Shown: one piece after another, positions 42,336 through 51,262 of the stretch
Layout: every line of letters starts with the position of its first letter
Position numbering within the stretch: position 1 is the stretch's first letter
DNA from: an uncultured Ilumatobacter sp.
GTDB taxonomy: Bacteria > Actinomycetota > Acidimicrobiia > Acidimicrobiales > Ilumatobacteraceae
Direction of reading: 5' to 3'
Assembly (NCBI GenBank): GCA_937905835.1
Contig: CALCXK010000056.1
Location: 1 to 64,000 of the forward strand
DNA length: 64,000 nt
Translations under genes and position numbers: made by a program
The notes under the pieces: model-generated
What the model saw: the letters and a program-made list of their open reading frames with translations, nothing else
Database searches by the model: none
What the model was told of the DNA's origin: nothing

Positions 42336-42976
42336 ACGCTGCTCGCACCAACCCAAAAGAGGGCAAACGCCTCGGCCGCCCGCCAGCGACTGACGCTGGC
42401 GACACCCGACGCCGAATTCTCGATATCGCCCGCGCGGCGTTCGCAACCGGGGGCTACGACGCCTCAACAAACCGCGAGCTTGGCGCCGAGGTGGGCATCA
42501 CTGCCGGCGCCATCTACCACTACTTCGGCTCGAAACTCGATTTGTATCTTGCGGTGCACGCGGACGTGCAGGCGCTGGTTTACGGCCGCTTCACCGAGGC
42601 GGTCGAGCGTGTGGACGGCTTTCTCAACAAGTTCGACGCGGTCCTCGACACGGCGCACGAACTGAACCGACAGGATCCGACGCTTGCCGCATTTGTTGGC
42701 GTCGTTCGGTCCGACATGCGCCGACACCCTGAGATCAACGTTGCCCTTCGGACAGATGCCGAGCGGCGTGACGGTTTCTTCGTTCGACTGGTCGACGTCG
42801 GTGTCGCCGATGGTGAGATCGCCAAGGCCAATCGGCTCATCGTGATTGAGTTCATCCGCATCGCTTTGATTGGCCTCACCGACGGTGTTTCCCACGACAC
42901 CAAGCGGCACAAGCGAGCGGTCACTTCGATCAAGAGCGTGATGCGCGGCGAGTTGTTGGTAGCGCCTCACAACTGA
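42332..42976 (+). CDS. TetR-family regulator 3
   Basis: A 214-residue regulator with basic RLGRPPATD and the helix-turn-helix NRELGAEVGITAGAIYHYF (about 46-64). The C-terminal half is helical. It is translationally coupled to the SDR before it, so the regulator is made together with an enzyme it may control. Candidate autoregulatory sites are not obvious; ACCGATTGGT at about 43039 lies downstream, before the next SDR. Confidence 0.88.
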   Translation: MNAARTNPKEGKRLGRPPATDAGDTRRRILDIARAAFATGGYDASTNRELGAEVGITAGAIYHYFGSKLDLYLAVHADVQALVYGRFTEAVERVDGFLNKFDAVLDTAHELNRQDPTLAAFVGVVRSDMRRHPEINVALRTDAERRDGFFVRLVDVGVADGEIAKANRLIVIEFIRIALIGLTDGVSHDTKRHKRAVTSIKSVMRGELLVAPHN

Positions 42977-43116
42977 CCGAAACAGCCCGGTCGAGTTCGT
43001 CTCCATCATGGAACATTTTCCAAGGAGAAAAGAATTGACCGATTGGTGACTTCTGACTCCCGTCGGCCTGCCTGAACGCGATACCGTCTGAACGAGCACA
43101 GACAAGGGGGTTGCTC

Positions 43117-43896
43117 ATGGGAATACTTGACGGGCGCGTTGCCTGCATTACTGGAGGTACCCGAGGCATTGGTCTCGGCATCGCCAAAGGGTTTCTCGAC
43201 GAAGGGGCCATGGTGGTCGTCAACGGTCGTGACAAAAGTAAAGCGGAACGCACACTCGCCGAACTTGATGCAGGTGATCGAGCGCACTACATCGCTGGTG
43301 ACGTGAAGCAACGCGAGTCGTGTGAAGCAATCGTCAATGGCACAGTCGATCACTTCGGCCGAATCGACATCCTGGTCGCGAACGCTGGTGGAGCTTCGGG
43401 GCACGCCCCCATCGTCGACCTCACCGATGAAGCGATGCAGGACTCCATGGTATGGAACTTCTGGCATACGTTTTGGACGATGCGTGCGGCGTTCAAGCAC
43501 ATGATCCCACAGCAGTACGGACGAGTCATGTGTGTCAGTTCACTCGAAGGCAAAGTGGGTAAGCCGGGCATCTCCATTTACGTTGCTGCCAAACATGCGA
43601 TCAACGGCCTCACGAAGTCGGCGGCGCACGAGGTCGGCACCCTTGGCATCACCGTGAATGCACTGTGCCCCGGCGCCATTGAAACCGACATCATGAAGTC
43701 CGAAGGGCCGCCTGCGGCCAAGTCGATGGGCATGGACTACGACGGCCTCCTGAACATGTTCGCCCAGGAATCAGCTATCAAAAAGCTCAACGAGGTCGAA
43801 GACGTCGCCGCCGTGGCCACGTTGCTCGCCTCCGACGCAGGCGCTGGTATCACCGGCTCACTCATCTCGATTGACGGCGGCACGGCTCCCTACTGA
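43117..43896 (+). CDS. Short-chain dehydrogenase/reductase (SDR) 8, tandem copy A
   Basis: A 259-residue SDR: TGGTRGIG, NAGGASGH, Ser in CVSSLEGKVG and YVAAK. It is a close paralogue of the next gene: both share GKPGI and SAAHEVGTLGITVNA and end in DGGT(A/M)PY. I use ATG 43117 behind AAGGGGG; a TTG two codons earlier is possible. The 140-bp gap upstream should contain a promoter. Confidence 0.9.
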   Translation: MGILDGRVACITGGTRGIGLGIAKGFLDEGAMVVVNGRDKSKAERTLAELDAGDRAHYIAGDVKQRESCEAIVNGTVDHFGRIDILVANAGGASGHAPIVDLTDEAMQDSMVWNFWHTFWTMRAAFKHMIPQQYGRVMCVSSLEGKVGKPGISIYVAAKHAINGLTKSAAHEVGTLGITVNALCPGAIETDIMKSEGPPAAKSMGMDYDGLLNMFAQESAIKKLNEVEDVAAVATLLASDAGAGITGSLISIDGGTAPY

Positions 43897-43924
43897 GCCT
43901 GTTGACCTACGAAAGGAACTTCTC

Positions 43925-44707
43925 ATGGGAAAGCTTGACGGAAAGGTCGCCTGCATCACAGGTGGCACTCGGAGTATCGGACGTGCGATGGCCGAAGCCT
44001 TCATCGCCGAGGGCGCCAAAGTTGTTGTCAACGGGCGCGACGAAGCAAAAGGGCAGGCGTGCCTCGACGAGATGGGTGCTGGCGACAACGCAGCATTCTT
44101 CCCAGGCGATGTCTCCAAGCAGGAGGCCGTCGAAGGTCTGATCGACTTCACGATTGAGAAATACGGCCACCTTGACATCTGCTGTCTCAACTCGGGCGGT
44201 GTCCTGATGACCGCCCCGGTCTTTCAGATGACCGATGAAGAGTGGGAACTTGAAATCAACTGGAACCTCAATCATGTGTTCTGGGGGATGCGTCGCGCAC
44301 TCCAGCACATGATCCCGCGCGAATCCGGTCGAATTATCGTCACATCGTCGGTCGAAGGCAAGCTCGGCAAGCCGGGTATCCCGGGTTATTCGGCCACAAA
44401 GCACGCGGTCAATGGCCTGGTCAAGTCAGCAGCCCATGAGGTCGGCACACTCGGCATCACGGTCAATGCCATCCTCCCCGGCCTGATCGAAACCGACATC
44501 GTGCTCGCCACCGGCCCCGATTCAGCGCTAGCGATGGGCCTCGGCAGTTACGAAAACCTCATCGATGCGTTCACCAGTGAATCGGCGATCAAGCGGCCCA
44601 ACAAGGTCGAAGAAGTCGCAGCGGTTGCGGTGCTGATGGCGTCTGACGCAGCGAAGAACATGACCGGCTGCTTGTTCCCCGTTGACGGCGGAACGATGCC
44701 GTACTGA
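43925..44707 (+). CDS. Short-chain dehydrogenase/reductase (SDR) 9, tandem copy B
   Basis: A 260-residue SDR duplicated from its upstream neighbour. The cofactor motif reads TGGTRSIG (a Ser in place of the second Gly), NSGG replaces NAGG, and the active site keeps Ser in VTSSVEGK and YSATK. The changes suggest divergence of cofactor or substrate preference after duplication. ATG 43925 has AAAGGA upstream. Confidence 0.9.
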   Translation: MGKLDGKVACITGGTRSIGRAMAEAFIAEGAKVVVNGRDEAKGQACLDEMGAGDNAAFFPGDVSKQEAVEGLIDFTIEKYGHLDICCLNSGGVLMTAPVFQMTDEEWELEINWNLNHVFWGMRRALQHMIPRESGRIIVTSSVEGKLGKPGIPGYSATKHAVNGLVKSAAHEVGTLGITVNAILPGLIETDIVLATGPDSALAMGLGSYENLIDAFTSESAIKRPNKVEEVAAVAVLMASDAAKNMTGCLFPVDGGTMPY

Positions 44708-44762
44708 GTATGAGCAGAACGAGCATGGAGCCACGGATTGGCAGCACGGAAGGGAACGGATC

Positions 44763-45290
44763 ATGACTGGAACCGAACCGGTTGACTACGAAGACCTGAC
44801 CAGCATGAAGCTCGACGACGACGCCCTGCACGAATTGTTGAGCGCAGGTGGTGAATGCATCTTCAACTGGACCACCCGTGATGGGTACCCCGTCGGCGTC
44901 GTCGTGGCGTTCGTGTATCACGACGGAAAATTTTTCACGACGTGTGCAGAGCGCCGCAAGCGTGTGCCGGCGTTGAAGGCCCGCCCGCAGTCGGGCATTG
45001 TCATTAACAGCGTCGGCAAGACAGCGAGCTACAAGGGTGAGTCGATTGTCCACGCTCACGGAGATCCAGGCTTTGACGACTTGAAGTACTGGTTTTACCG
45101 GAAGCTGTCACGTCTCGACACGAACCCGGACGATCCGTACATCCAGAGTTTTGCCGAGTTTCTCGATTCACCGCACCGAGTAATCATCGAGACTGATGCG
45201 CGCGTTGTCGTTGCGTTTGACACCGCAAAGTTCCGTTCCTTCACGGTCGAAGCAATGGCCGCTCGTGGCGCTGGCCGGCCCAGCGAGTGA
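44763..45290 (+). CDS. PPOX-like flavin/F420-binding protein 2
   Basis: A 175-residue split-barrel protein of the same branch as those at 24883 and 49268: VDYEDLTSMKLDDDALHELL, GECIFNWTTRDGYPVGVVV, RRKRVPALKARPQSGIVI and FLDSPHRVIIETD. It is followed by an F420-type luciferase-family enzyme, which makes F420 the likelier cofactor. ATG 44763 is preceded by GGAAGGGAACGGA. Confidence 0.85.
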   Translation: MTGTEPVDYEDLTSMKLDDDALHELLSAGGECIFNWTTRDGYPVGVVVAFVYHDGKFFTTCAERRKRVPALKARPQSGIVINSVGKTASYKGESIVHAHGDPGFDDLKYWFYRKLSRLDTNPDDPYIQSFAEFLDSPHRVIIETDARVVVAFDTAKFRSFTVEAMAARGAGRPSE

Positions 45291-45318
45291 CGGCCTGTCC
45301 GCGGTGGAGACGATCCCG

Positions 45319-46188
45319 ATGAAATTTGGGTTGGCATTCGCCAGCAGTATCGCGGTGGGGCACGAGTCGGCAATGGAGATCTGTCGACGTGCCGAGGCCG
45401 CGGGCTTCGAATCGCTGTGGGGTGGCGAGCATGTAATTCTGCCGAGCACAATCGACTCGCGGTACCCGTACACAGCTGACGGCAAGATCCCGGCCGAACC
45501 CGAGACGCCCATCCCAGATCCTCTAATCTGGTTGGCGTTCGCGGCGGCGGCTGCGCCGAGCATGCGTCTCGGCACGTGCATTTTGATCGTGCCCCAACGC
45601 AATCCGCTCATCCTGGCCAAGGAACTGGCCACGCTGGACCAACTGTCCGGAGGCCGCGTCGAGCTCGGGCTCGGCGTTGGTTGGCTGCGCGAAGAATTCG
45701 ATGCGCTCGGCGTGCCCTGGGAACGCCGTGGTGCGCGGAACGACGAATACATTGAGGCGATGCGGGCGCTGTGGGCGGGGCCGCACGCCGAGTTTCACGG
45801 CGACTTCGTCGACTTCGCGCCCGTCACCTGCAGCCCGCGCCCGATCCAAGAACGCATCCCCGTACTTGTTGGCGGAGATTCCGAAGCTGCGATTTCCCGC
45901 GCTGTCCGGCTCGCCGATGGCTACTTCCCAGGTGAGGGCGACGCTGAACGATTGGGCGGACTCGTCGCACGAGTCCGTCATGGTGCCGATGCAGCGGGCC
46001 GCGATCCGAACAGCATCGGGATCAACGCGATGTTTGGTGCCCATATGAGGAACCCTCAGGCGGGCGTCGAGCAACTCCGTCAGATCGGTGTCGACCGAAT
46101 CATGGTGCCGGCGTTTGCGTTTGCAGGCAGCGGCGGACTCGATCGCCTCAGTGAGTTTGGCGAACAGGTCATCCAGCAGGTCGGTTGA
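45319..46188 (+). CDS. Luciferase-like (probably F420-dependent) oxidoreductase
   Basis: A 289-residue TIM-barrel protein of the luciferase-like monooxygenase family: MKFGLAFASS start, LWGGEHVILPS, MRLGTCILIVPQRNPLILAKELATLD, GRVELGLGVGWLREEFDALG and the C-terminal GVDRIMVPAFAF. Actinobacterial members usually use F420 to reduce or oxidise alcohols, ketones or enones. The start at ATG 45319 follows GGTGGAGA; its coding region begins 28 nt after the PPOX stop. Confidence 0.88.
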   Translation: MKFGLAFASSIAVGHESAMEICRRAEAAGFESLWGGEHVILPSTIDSRYPYTADGKIPAEPETPIPDPLIWLAFAAAAAPSMRLGTCILIVPQRNPLILAKELATLDQLSGGRVELGLGVGWLREEFDALGVPWERRGARNDEYIEAMRALWAGPHAEFHGDFVDFAPVTCSPRPIQERIPVLVGGDSEAAISRAVRLADGYFPGEGDAERLGGLVARVRHGADAAGRDPNSIGINAMFGAHMRNPQAGVEQLRQIGVDRIMVPAFAFAGSGGLDRLSEFGEQVIQQVG

Positions 46189-46252
46189 CGGTTCGGGCCG
46201 TCCATTCCTCTGTCATCCCCCGGCCAGTGAGCCATCACCCAGGAGCTACAAC

Positions 46253-47002
46253 ATGCATTCATTTGACCTCAACGGAAAGGTCGCAGTTGTCACTGGCGGC
46301 GGCCAGGGAATCGGCGAAGGAATCGCCAAGAACCTCGCGGCCGCGGGGGCGTCGGTCGTTGTTGCAGCACGACACGTCGACCGCGTGCAGCGCGTGGTCG
46401 ACGAGATCGTGGCGGATGGTGGGCAGGCCCTGGCTGTGCCCACCGACGTGACTCACCGAGCGGCTCTTGTCGCGCTGGCGGATGCAGCAGTCGAGACGTT
46501 TGGTGGACTGCATGTGTGGGTCAACAACGCAGGAGGGTCGCCATTGCGCTCACCGCTCAGCGAACTTGATGAGGAGGCGTGGGAAGCTTGTCTCCGCCTC
46601 AACTTGACGGCAGTTTGGATGGCGTCAGTAATCGCTTCCGAACGGATGACTGAAGGCGGCACGATCATCAACATTTCGTCGCCTGCAGGCGACCGTGGGG
46701 TGCCCGGTAGCGGCCACTACGCGGCCGCAAAGGCAGGCGTGAACTCGCTAACAAAAACGCTGTCGCTCGAGCTTGCGCCATCGATTCGGGTCAACGGGAT
46801 CTCGCCCGGCTACGTCCCGACCGAGGTGATGATGACTGCGCTTGACACAGATCAAACGGCACTCGAAGAAATGGCGCAAAAGCGGATTCCTCTGAAGCGC
46901 CTCGGTACCCCCGACGACATGGGTTCGACCGCCGTCTACCTTGCCAGCGACGCAGGTAGCTGGGTGACGGGTCAGACGATCATCGTCGCTGGCGGCAACT
47001 GA
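46253..47002 (+). CDS. Short-chain dehydrogenase/reductase (SDR) 10
   Basis: A 249-residue SDR: TGGGQGIG near residue 14, NNAGG, Ser in NISSPAG and YAAAK. C-terminal GSWVTGQTIIVAGGN links it to the SDRs at 27364 and 41541. AGGAG precedes the ATG by 7 nt. It is the last gene of the plus series and meets the convergent TIM-barrel gene after 15 nt. Confidence 0.9.
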   Translation: MHSFDLNGKVAVVTGGGQGIGEGIAKNLAAAGASVVVAARHVDRVQRVVDEIVADGGQALAVPTDVTHRAALVALADAAVETFGGLHVWVNNAGGSPLRSPLSELDEEAWEACLRLNLTAVWMASVIASERMTEGGTIINISSPAGDRGVPGSGHYAAAKAGVNSLTKTLSLELAPSIRVNGISPGYVPTEVMMTALDTDQTALEEMAQKRIPLKRLGTPDDMGSTAVYLASDAGSWVTGQTIIVAGGN

Positions 47003-47017
47003 GATCAGCGACGCGCC

Positions 47018-47809
47018 TCACCGTGTCGCCGGGTCTGTGCCCACGACGTTCAGCGACGTCTCAAGTACGTAACGGGCGCGTTCGGTCGCATCGGGAAATG
47101 CCGATCGCAACGCCGACGATCTGATTTCCATCGACAGCGCGGTGTGCGCAGGGAGGACGTCAACAAGCTGTCGTATCGGGAGTCCACCGGCGCCCAGAAC
47201 GGAGCGTCCGTCGATTGCCTCGCTGTAGAGATCAATCGGACTGGCATGCGGTGCGTCGCAGAGCTGGGCATAGGAAAGCAACTCGGGGGCAACGGCGCCA
47301 ACGTCGTCAATCAACCCGCCCGTTCGGGCGAGGTGCAGGTTGTCGATGAGCACGCCGGCGTTCGGCCGCTGGGTAGCGTCGAGAATGCTCAGCGCCTGCG
47401 GCAGATCCCGGACCGACATGAATCGCATGAATTCGATGCTGCATCCGATGCCGTGCGGCGAAGCCAAATCGCACAACTCTCCGAATCGGTGAGCGAAGTG
47501 GGCATCGTCCACACCCCGTGAGACGATGAGGAGGTTCCGTGCGCCGACTGACGCGGCGGCATCCACCATCCTGTCGCCGAAGTCGCCGTCGGGTGTGACA
47601 AAGATCGGTTCCATGTCGAGTGCGATCAGGCCGGTGTCGTCGAGCCGGCGCCGCACCTCGGACGTTGTTGCATCGGTCCACGTCGCAGCGTCAAACCAGA
47701 GGCCGCACGCCGCCCACCCCGCTGCTGCACACGCTTCGACGAAGTCGGCGGGCCCGGTTTCCGGACAGACACCGGCTGCGAGTGACAACAGTCGGTCAGG
47801 CAGCAGCAT
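47018..47809 (-). CDS. Sugar phosphate isomerase/epimerase-like TIM-barrel protein
   Basis: A 263-residue xylose-isomerase-like TIM barrel: AAGWAACGLWFDAATW, LIALDMEPIFVTPDGD, GCSIEFMRFMSVRDL and VLIDNLHLARTGGLID, with acidic and His residues at the ends of strands suited to a metal site. The substrate is unknown; related proteins isomerise or cleave ketols and dehydro-sugars. ATG 47809 is the first start consistent with the fold; it is divergent from the P450 gene with about 69 bp between them. Confidence 0.8.
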   Translation of the reverse strand: MLLPDRLLSLAAGVCPETGPADFVEACAAAGWAACGLWFDAATWTDATTSEVRRRLDDTGLIALDMEPIFVTPDGDFGDRMVDAAASVGARNLLIVSRGVDDAHFAHRFGELCDLASPHGIGCSIEFMRFMSVRDLPQALSILDATQRPNAGVLIDNLHLARTGGLIDDVGAVAPELLSYAQLCDAPHASPIDLYSEAIDGRSVLGAGGLPIRQLVDVLPAHTALSMEIRSSALRSAFPDATERARYVLETSLNVVGTDPATR

Positions 47810-47878
47810 CTCGCCACGGTACCGACTGATGAGTCTTCGGCACGTGGCGGCCAAACAGAAACTGAAAGACTGTTCACT

Positions 47879-49183
47879 ATGTCTTCCGAGTCCCCAGCAC
47901 ACGATGTGACCATCGACGATCGGATCGCTGCGATGGCGTGTCCGGTCGAGCGAACCATTCTTGATCCCGCAGTTCAGGACGACCCATGGGACTTTTACAA
48001 CGAGCTCCACACGCAGTGCCCTGTCTTTCCCATCCCCGAAATCGGGGGAGTGATGGTGACCAAGTACGAAGATGTCCGCTTCGTGTTGACTCGGCCCGAC
48101 CTATTCTCGAACAGCGGCCGGGTCGGTGGCGCGAAAAAGGGACTACAGGTCGACAACGCCCGCCGTTACCGCGAGATCTTGCGCTTGCGCGGTTGGCCGC
48201 ACGTCGAGACACTGCAGCGGTGCGACCCACCCGAACACACGGCGTACCGGCGACTCGTCGGTCAGGCGTTTCTCCCCAGACAGATCAAGGCAATCGCGCC
48301 GCAGATCGACGAGATCAGCACGGAGTTAATCAACGGGCTTATCGACGCCGGGCAGTGCGAATTCAACCTGGATTACGCCATGCCGTTGCCGGGCATCGTG
48401 ATCGCCGAGCAGCTCGGCCTCGATCGATCCGAGATCCACCGTTTCAACAGGTGGGCGCATGCGATGTTGGCGCTCTCGATGCGTCCCCTCACCGAATCCG
48501 AGCTCGTGGAAACCGCTGAGGTCGAACTCGAAGCACAGCATCATCTCGCCGCTGTGTTCGAGCAGCGTCGAGCGGAACCATCCGACGATCTCATCTCAAC
48601 GTTGGTCCATGCGCACGAGGGCGAAGAAGGTGCCGAACAGTTGACGGTCGCCGAGTTGCAGAACCTGATGCATCAGTTGATCACCGGTGGTTTTGAAACG
48701 ACGACGAGCGCGCTGAACCATGGCATGTGGTTGCTCACCCGGCGCCCATACGTGCAGGATCGCTTGCGCTCCGACCTGTCGTTGATCCCTGCGTTTATCG
48801 AAGAAACGCTTCGCTTTGAGAGCCCGGTGCAGGGGCTCGTGCGGACGGCCACCCAAGACGTCGAAGTGAGCGGCGTCGTGATCCCCGAGGGGTCAATAGT
48901 GATGGTCCGCTACGCCGCGGCGAACCGTGATGAAGCGATGTTCGACCGCGCTGCTGACTTCGATCTCGATCGTGAATCAACGAAGCATCTGGCGTTCGGT
49001 GCCGGCCCCCATTTCTGTGTCGGCGCCGCGCTTGCTCGTCAGGAACTGATCACGGCCTTCACGCACTGGATTGAGCGCACGTCGTCGATTGAGCTCGCTC
49101 GCCCGTTCGAGGGGGCGGTCCACGAGCCGAGCTTCATCCTTTTCCCGATGAAGGAACTGCCGCTGCGGTTTACGCGCGCCTGA
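47879..49183 (+). CDS. Cytochrome P450
   Basis: A 434-residue soluble bacterial P450. Seen are the I-helix GGFETTTSA (with the usual acid-alcohol pair as E-T), the K-helix EETLR and the heme loop FGAGPHFCVGAALAR with the axial C380. It hydroxylates a hydrophobic substrate using electrons from a ferredoxin; none is adjacent. Genes for a PPOX protein and a nitroreductase follow on the same strand. CGTTTCAG-type site matches are weak here; a partial match (GTTCACTA) lies right before the ATG. Confidence 0.92.
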   Translation: MSSESPAHDVTIDDRIAAMACPVERTILDPAVQDDPWDFYNELHTQCPVFPIPEIGGVMVTKYEDVRFVLTRPDLFSNSGRVGGAKKGLQVDNARRYREILRLRGWPHVETLQRCDPPEHTAYRRLVGQAFLPRQIKAIAPQIDEISTELINGLIDAGQCEFNLDYAMPLPGIVIAEQLGLDRSEIHRFNRWAHAMLALSMRPLTESELVETAEVELEAQHHLAAVFEQRRAEPSDDLISTLVHAHEGEEGAEQLTVAELQNLMHQLITGGFETTTSALNHGMWLLTRRPYVQDRLRSDLSLIPAFIEETLRFESPVQGLVRTATQDVEVSGVVIPEGSIVMVRYAAANRDEAMFDRAADFDLDRESTKHLAFGAGPHFCVGAALARQELITAFTHWIERTSSIELARPFEGAVHEPSFILFPMKELPLRFTRA

Positions 49184-49209
49184 GCGCTTGGGAGTAGCCC
49201 GGAAGAAAT

Positions 49210-49227
49210 GAACCGTTTGATTGGTTC
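49210..49227. promoter_or_regulatory. Inverted repeat upstream of the PPOX-nitroreductase pair
   Basis: GAACC and GGTTC form perfect 5-bp arms around GTTTGATT, 41 nt before the PPOX start and 27 nt after the P450 stop. It could be an operator or part of a weak hairpin; it is not a member of the 19-nt family. Confidence 0.3.
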
Positions 49228-49267
49228 CGCATCGTTCCTTTCTGCAGCCGACCTCTAGCTTTCGACC

Positions 49268-49786
49268 ATGAGCGAACATCCCGAGAACTATGAAGACGTC
49301 ACGGTGTACGGACTCGACGACGATGTCGAAGCCGAGATGCTCCACGCCCAGAACGAATGCACCTTTATCTGGTCGAACAAGGAAGGGTGGCCAGTTGGCG
49401 TGATCATGTCGTACGTCTTCCTTGACGGAAAGTTCTGGCTCACAGCGACGAGCCAGCGAGCCCGGATCAGTGCCGTACGCCGCGACCCCCGAGTTTGCAT
49501 CGTTGTCACTTCGACCGGCTCGAAGATGGCCCGCAATAAGACGGTCACGTACAAGGGGACGTGCACAATCCGCGACGACCAGGCAACCAAGGAGTGGTTC
49601 TACCCGGCGCTCGCCGCGGCGCTGCAGGAGGATCCAAAGCGGCGTGCAGTATTCGCCAAGTTCCTCGACTCGCCGCGCCGTGTCGTGCTTGAAGTTGCAC
49701 CCACCCAGCGCATTGGATACGACGGTGGGAAGATGGGCAAGGCCACTGCCGAGTGGATGGCAGCGAACGGCGACCAGAGTTCATGA
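49268..49786 (+). CDS. PPOX-like flavin/F420-binding protein 3
   Basis: A 172-residue split-barrel protein: ENYEDVTVYGLDDDVEAEML, NECTFIWSNKEGWPVGVIM, VTYKGTCTIRDDQATKEWFY and FLDSPRRVVLEVAPTQRIGYD. It is closest to the protein at 24883. Its stop overlaps the nitroreductase start by ATGA, indicating joint function, perhaps sharing a flavin/F420 redox step near the P450. Confidence 0.87.
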   Translation: MSEHPENYEDVTVYGLDDDVEAEMLHAQNECTFIWSNKEGWPVGVIMSYVFLDGKFWLTATSQRARISAVRRDPRVCIVVTSTGSKMARNKTVTYKGTCTIRDDQATKEWFYPALAAALQEDPKRRAVFAKFLDSPRRVVLEVAPTQRIGYDGGKMGKATAEWMAANGDQSS

Positions 49787-50433
49787 CCGACCAGCCGATC
49801 AGCAAGCTCGGCCTCAGTGCCGACGAAGTACTCACGACCACTCGCAGTGTTCGCAAGCGCCTCGACCTCACGCGCCCAGTCCCGCGCAGTCTGCTCGTCG
49901 AGTGCATCGAGATTGCGCATCAGTCGCCAACGGGGTCGAACTCGCAGCGGTGGCGCTGGGTGATCGTCGAAGATGCCGCGAAGCGCCGTGCGATTGCCGA
50001 CATCTATCGAACGAACTTCGAGGCTAACTATGCACAGACGGAGGAGCCGACACCAGGCTCGCAGGCCGACCGCGTCAACCAGTCGGCCAAACACCTGGCC
50101 GCGCATCTCCATGAGGTGCCGGTCCATGTGATTCCGTTGCTCGCCGACCGGATGGACGAAGGGACACCGTCGTGGCGTCAAGCGTCGCGCTGGGGAGGCA
50201 TCCTTCCCGCGGTGTGGAGCTTCATGCTTGCGCTCCGCGAACGGGGCGTTGGGTCCGCGTGGACATCACTCCACCTGCAAAACGAACGCGACGTGGCCGA
50301 ATTGCTGGGCATTCCATACGACCAGTACAGCCAAGCCGGACTGTTCCCAGTCGCCTACACGATCGGCACCGATTTCAAGTTGGCCAAGCGCCCGCCCGCT
50401 GAAGAGTTCATCCGCTGGAACGAGTGGTCGTAG
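49783..50433 (+). CDS. Nitroreductase-family flavoprotein
   Basis: A 216-residue FMN-dependent nitroreductase-fold protein: FMN contacts in TTRSVRKRLD and HQSPTGSNSQRW near the N-terminus, SFMLALRERGVGSAWTSLHL in the dimer core and GLFPVAYTIGTDFK at the end. Physiological substrates of such proteins are often enones or quinones rather than nitro compounds. ATG 49783 overlaps the PPOX stop. Convergent with SDR 11, with a 12-bp palindrome (TGAGCGCGCTCA, 50451-50462) at the junction. Confidence 0.87.
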   Translation: MTDQPISKLGLSADEVLTTTRSVRKRLDLTRPVPRSLLVECIEIAHQSPTGSNSQRWRWVIVEDAAKRRAIADIYRTNFEANYAQTEEPTPGSQADRVNQSAKHLAAHLHEVPVHVIPLLADRMDEGTPSWRQASRWGGILPAVWSFMLALRERGVGSAWTSLHLQNERDVAELLGIPYDQYSQAGLFPVAYTIGTDFKLAKRPPAEEFIRWNEWS

Positions 50434-50459
50434 TTCGCACCGCCGACAAGTGAGCGCGC

Positions 50460-51254
50460 TCAGGCGTGCTGTTGGCTCCAGCGACGGGCAACATCGGCGT
50501 AGATCTGCGGTGTCGGCAGTGCGAGAAGAGATGCACCGCCATCGACGCAAAGGGTCTGGCCGGTGACGTACGAGCCCAAGTCGGAGCACAGGTACAGCGC
50601 CGCGTTGGCGATGTCTTGAACCGAACCCATCCGCCCGAGCGGCGTCATTTCGACGACCGCTTGGATTGCGGGCGCGACGCTGAACACGCGCGATGTCATC
50701 GGGGTCTCAATCAACGACGCGGCGACCGTGTTGAAGCGAATGTTCGCATCTCCATACTCGACGGCGGCGATCTTTGTGGCGTACTCAAGGCCTGATTTCG
50801 CGCTTGCGTACGCGGCGAGTCCGTTCGCCGGGTTGTGGGCCGTGAGCGAACTGATCGAAACGAAGGACCCGCCGTTGCCAAGTTGACGCATGGCATTACC
50901 CGCATGCCGAATGCAGTACATCGCGCCGTGGATCTGTACCGCGTGCATCGCCGTCAGCTTTTCCGGTGTGAGGTCGGCAATCGGGGTCGACTGCTCGTAG
51001 CCCGCGCAGTTGACGAAAATATCGAGTCGTCCGGTCTTTTCGACGGCGAACGCCACCAGGGCCTGCACGTCTTGGTCATCGGTGATATCGCAGGTGGTGC
51101 CGAGCCCGCCGATATCGAACGCAACGGCGTCGACGATGTCGGCCCGCCGTGCGCCGATGACGACCCTCGCGCCTTCTTTGGCGAAGGCTCGGCTGATGGC
51201 CTCACCGAATCCGCTGTGGCCACCGACGACCACGGCGGTACGCCCGTTCAGCAT
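50460..51254 (-). CDS. Short-chain dehydrogenase/reductase (SDR) 11
   Basis: A 264-residue SDR with a shifted cofactor motif, VGGHSGFG where TGxxxGIG is usual, NCAG for NNAG, Ser in SISSLTA and YASAK. It may differ in cofactor preference. It ends the minus transcript Rieske, 70-aa protein, SDR. ATG 51254 is 8 nt after the 70-aa stop; a GTG at 51260 is the alternative start. Confidence 0.87.
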   Translation of the reverse strand: MLNGRTAVVVGGHSGFGEAISRAFAKEGARVVIGARRADIVDAVAFDIGGLGTTCDITDDQDVQALVAFAVEKTGRLDIFVNCAGYEQSTPIADLTPEKLTAMHAVQIHGAMYCIRHAGNAMRQLGNGGSFVSISSLTAHNPANGLAAYASAKSGLEYATKIAAVEYGDANIRFNTVAASLIETPMTSRVFSVAPAIQAVVEMTPLGRMGSVQDIANAALYLCSDLGSYVTGQTLCVDGGASLLALPTPQIYADVARRWSQQHA

Positions 51255-51262
51255 GCCCACGT

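Noticed and set aside
47863..47881. Additional 19-nt family site before the P450 gene
   Set aside because: Only the GTTCACTA core matches (about half of the positions) and it overlaps the start codon.
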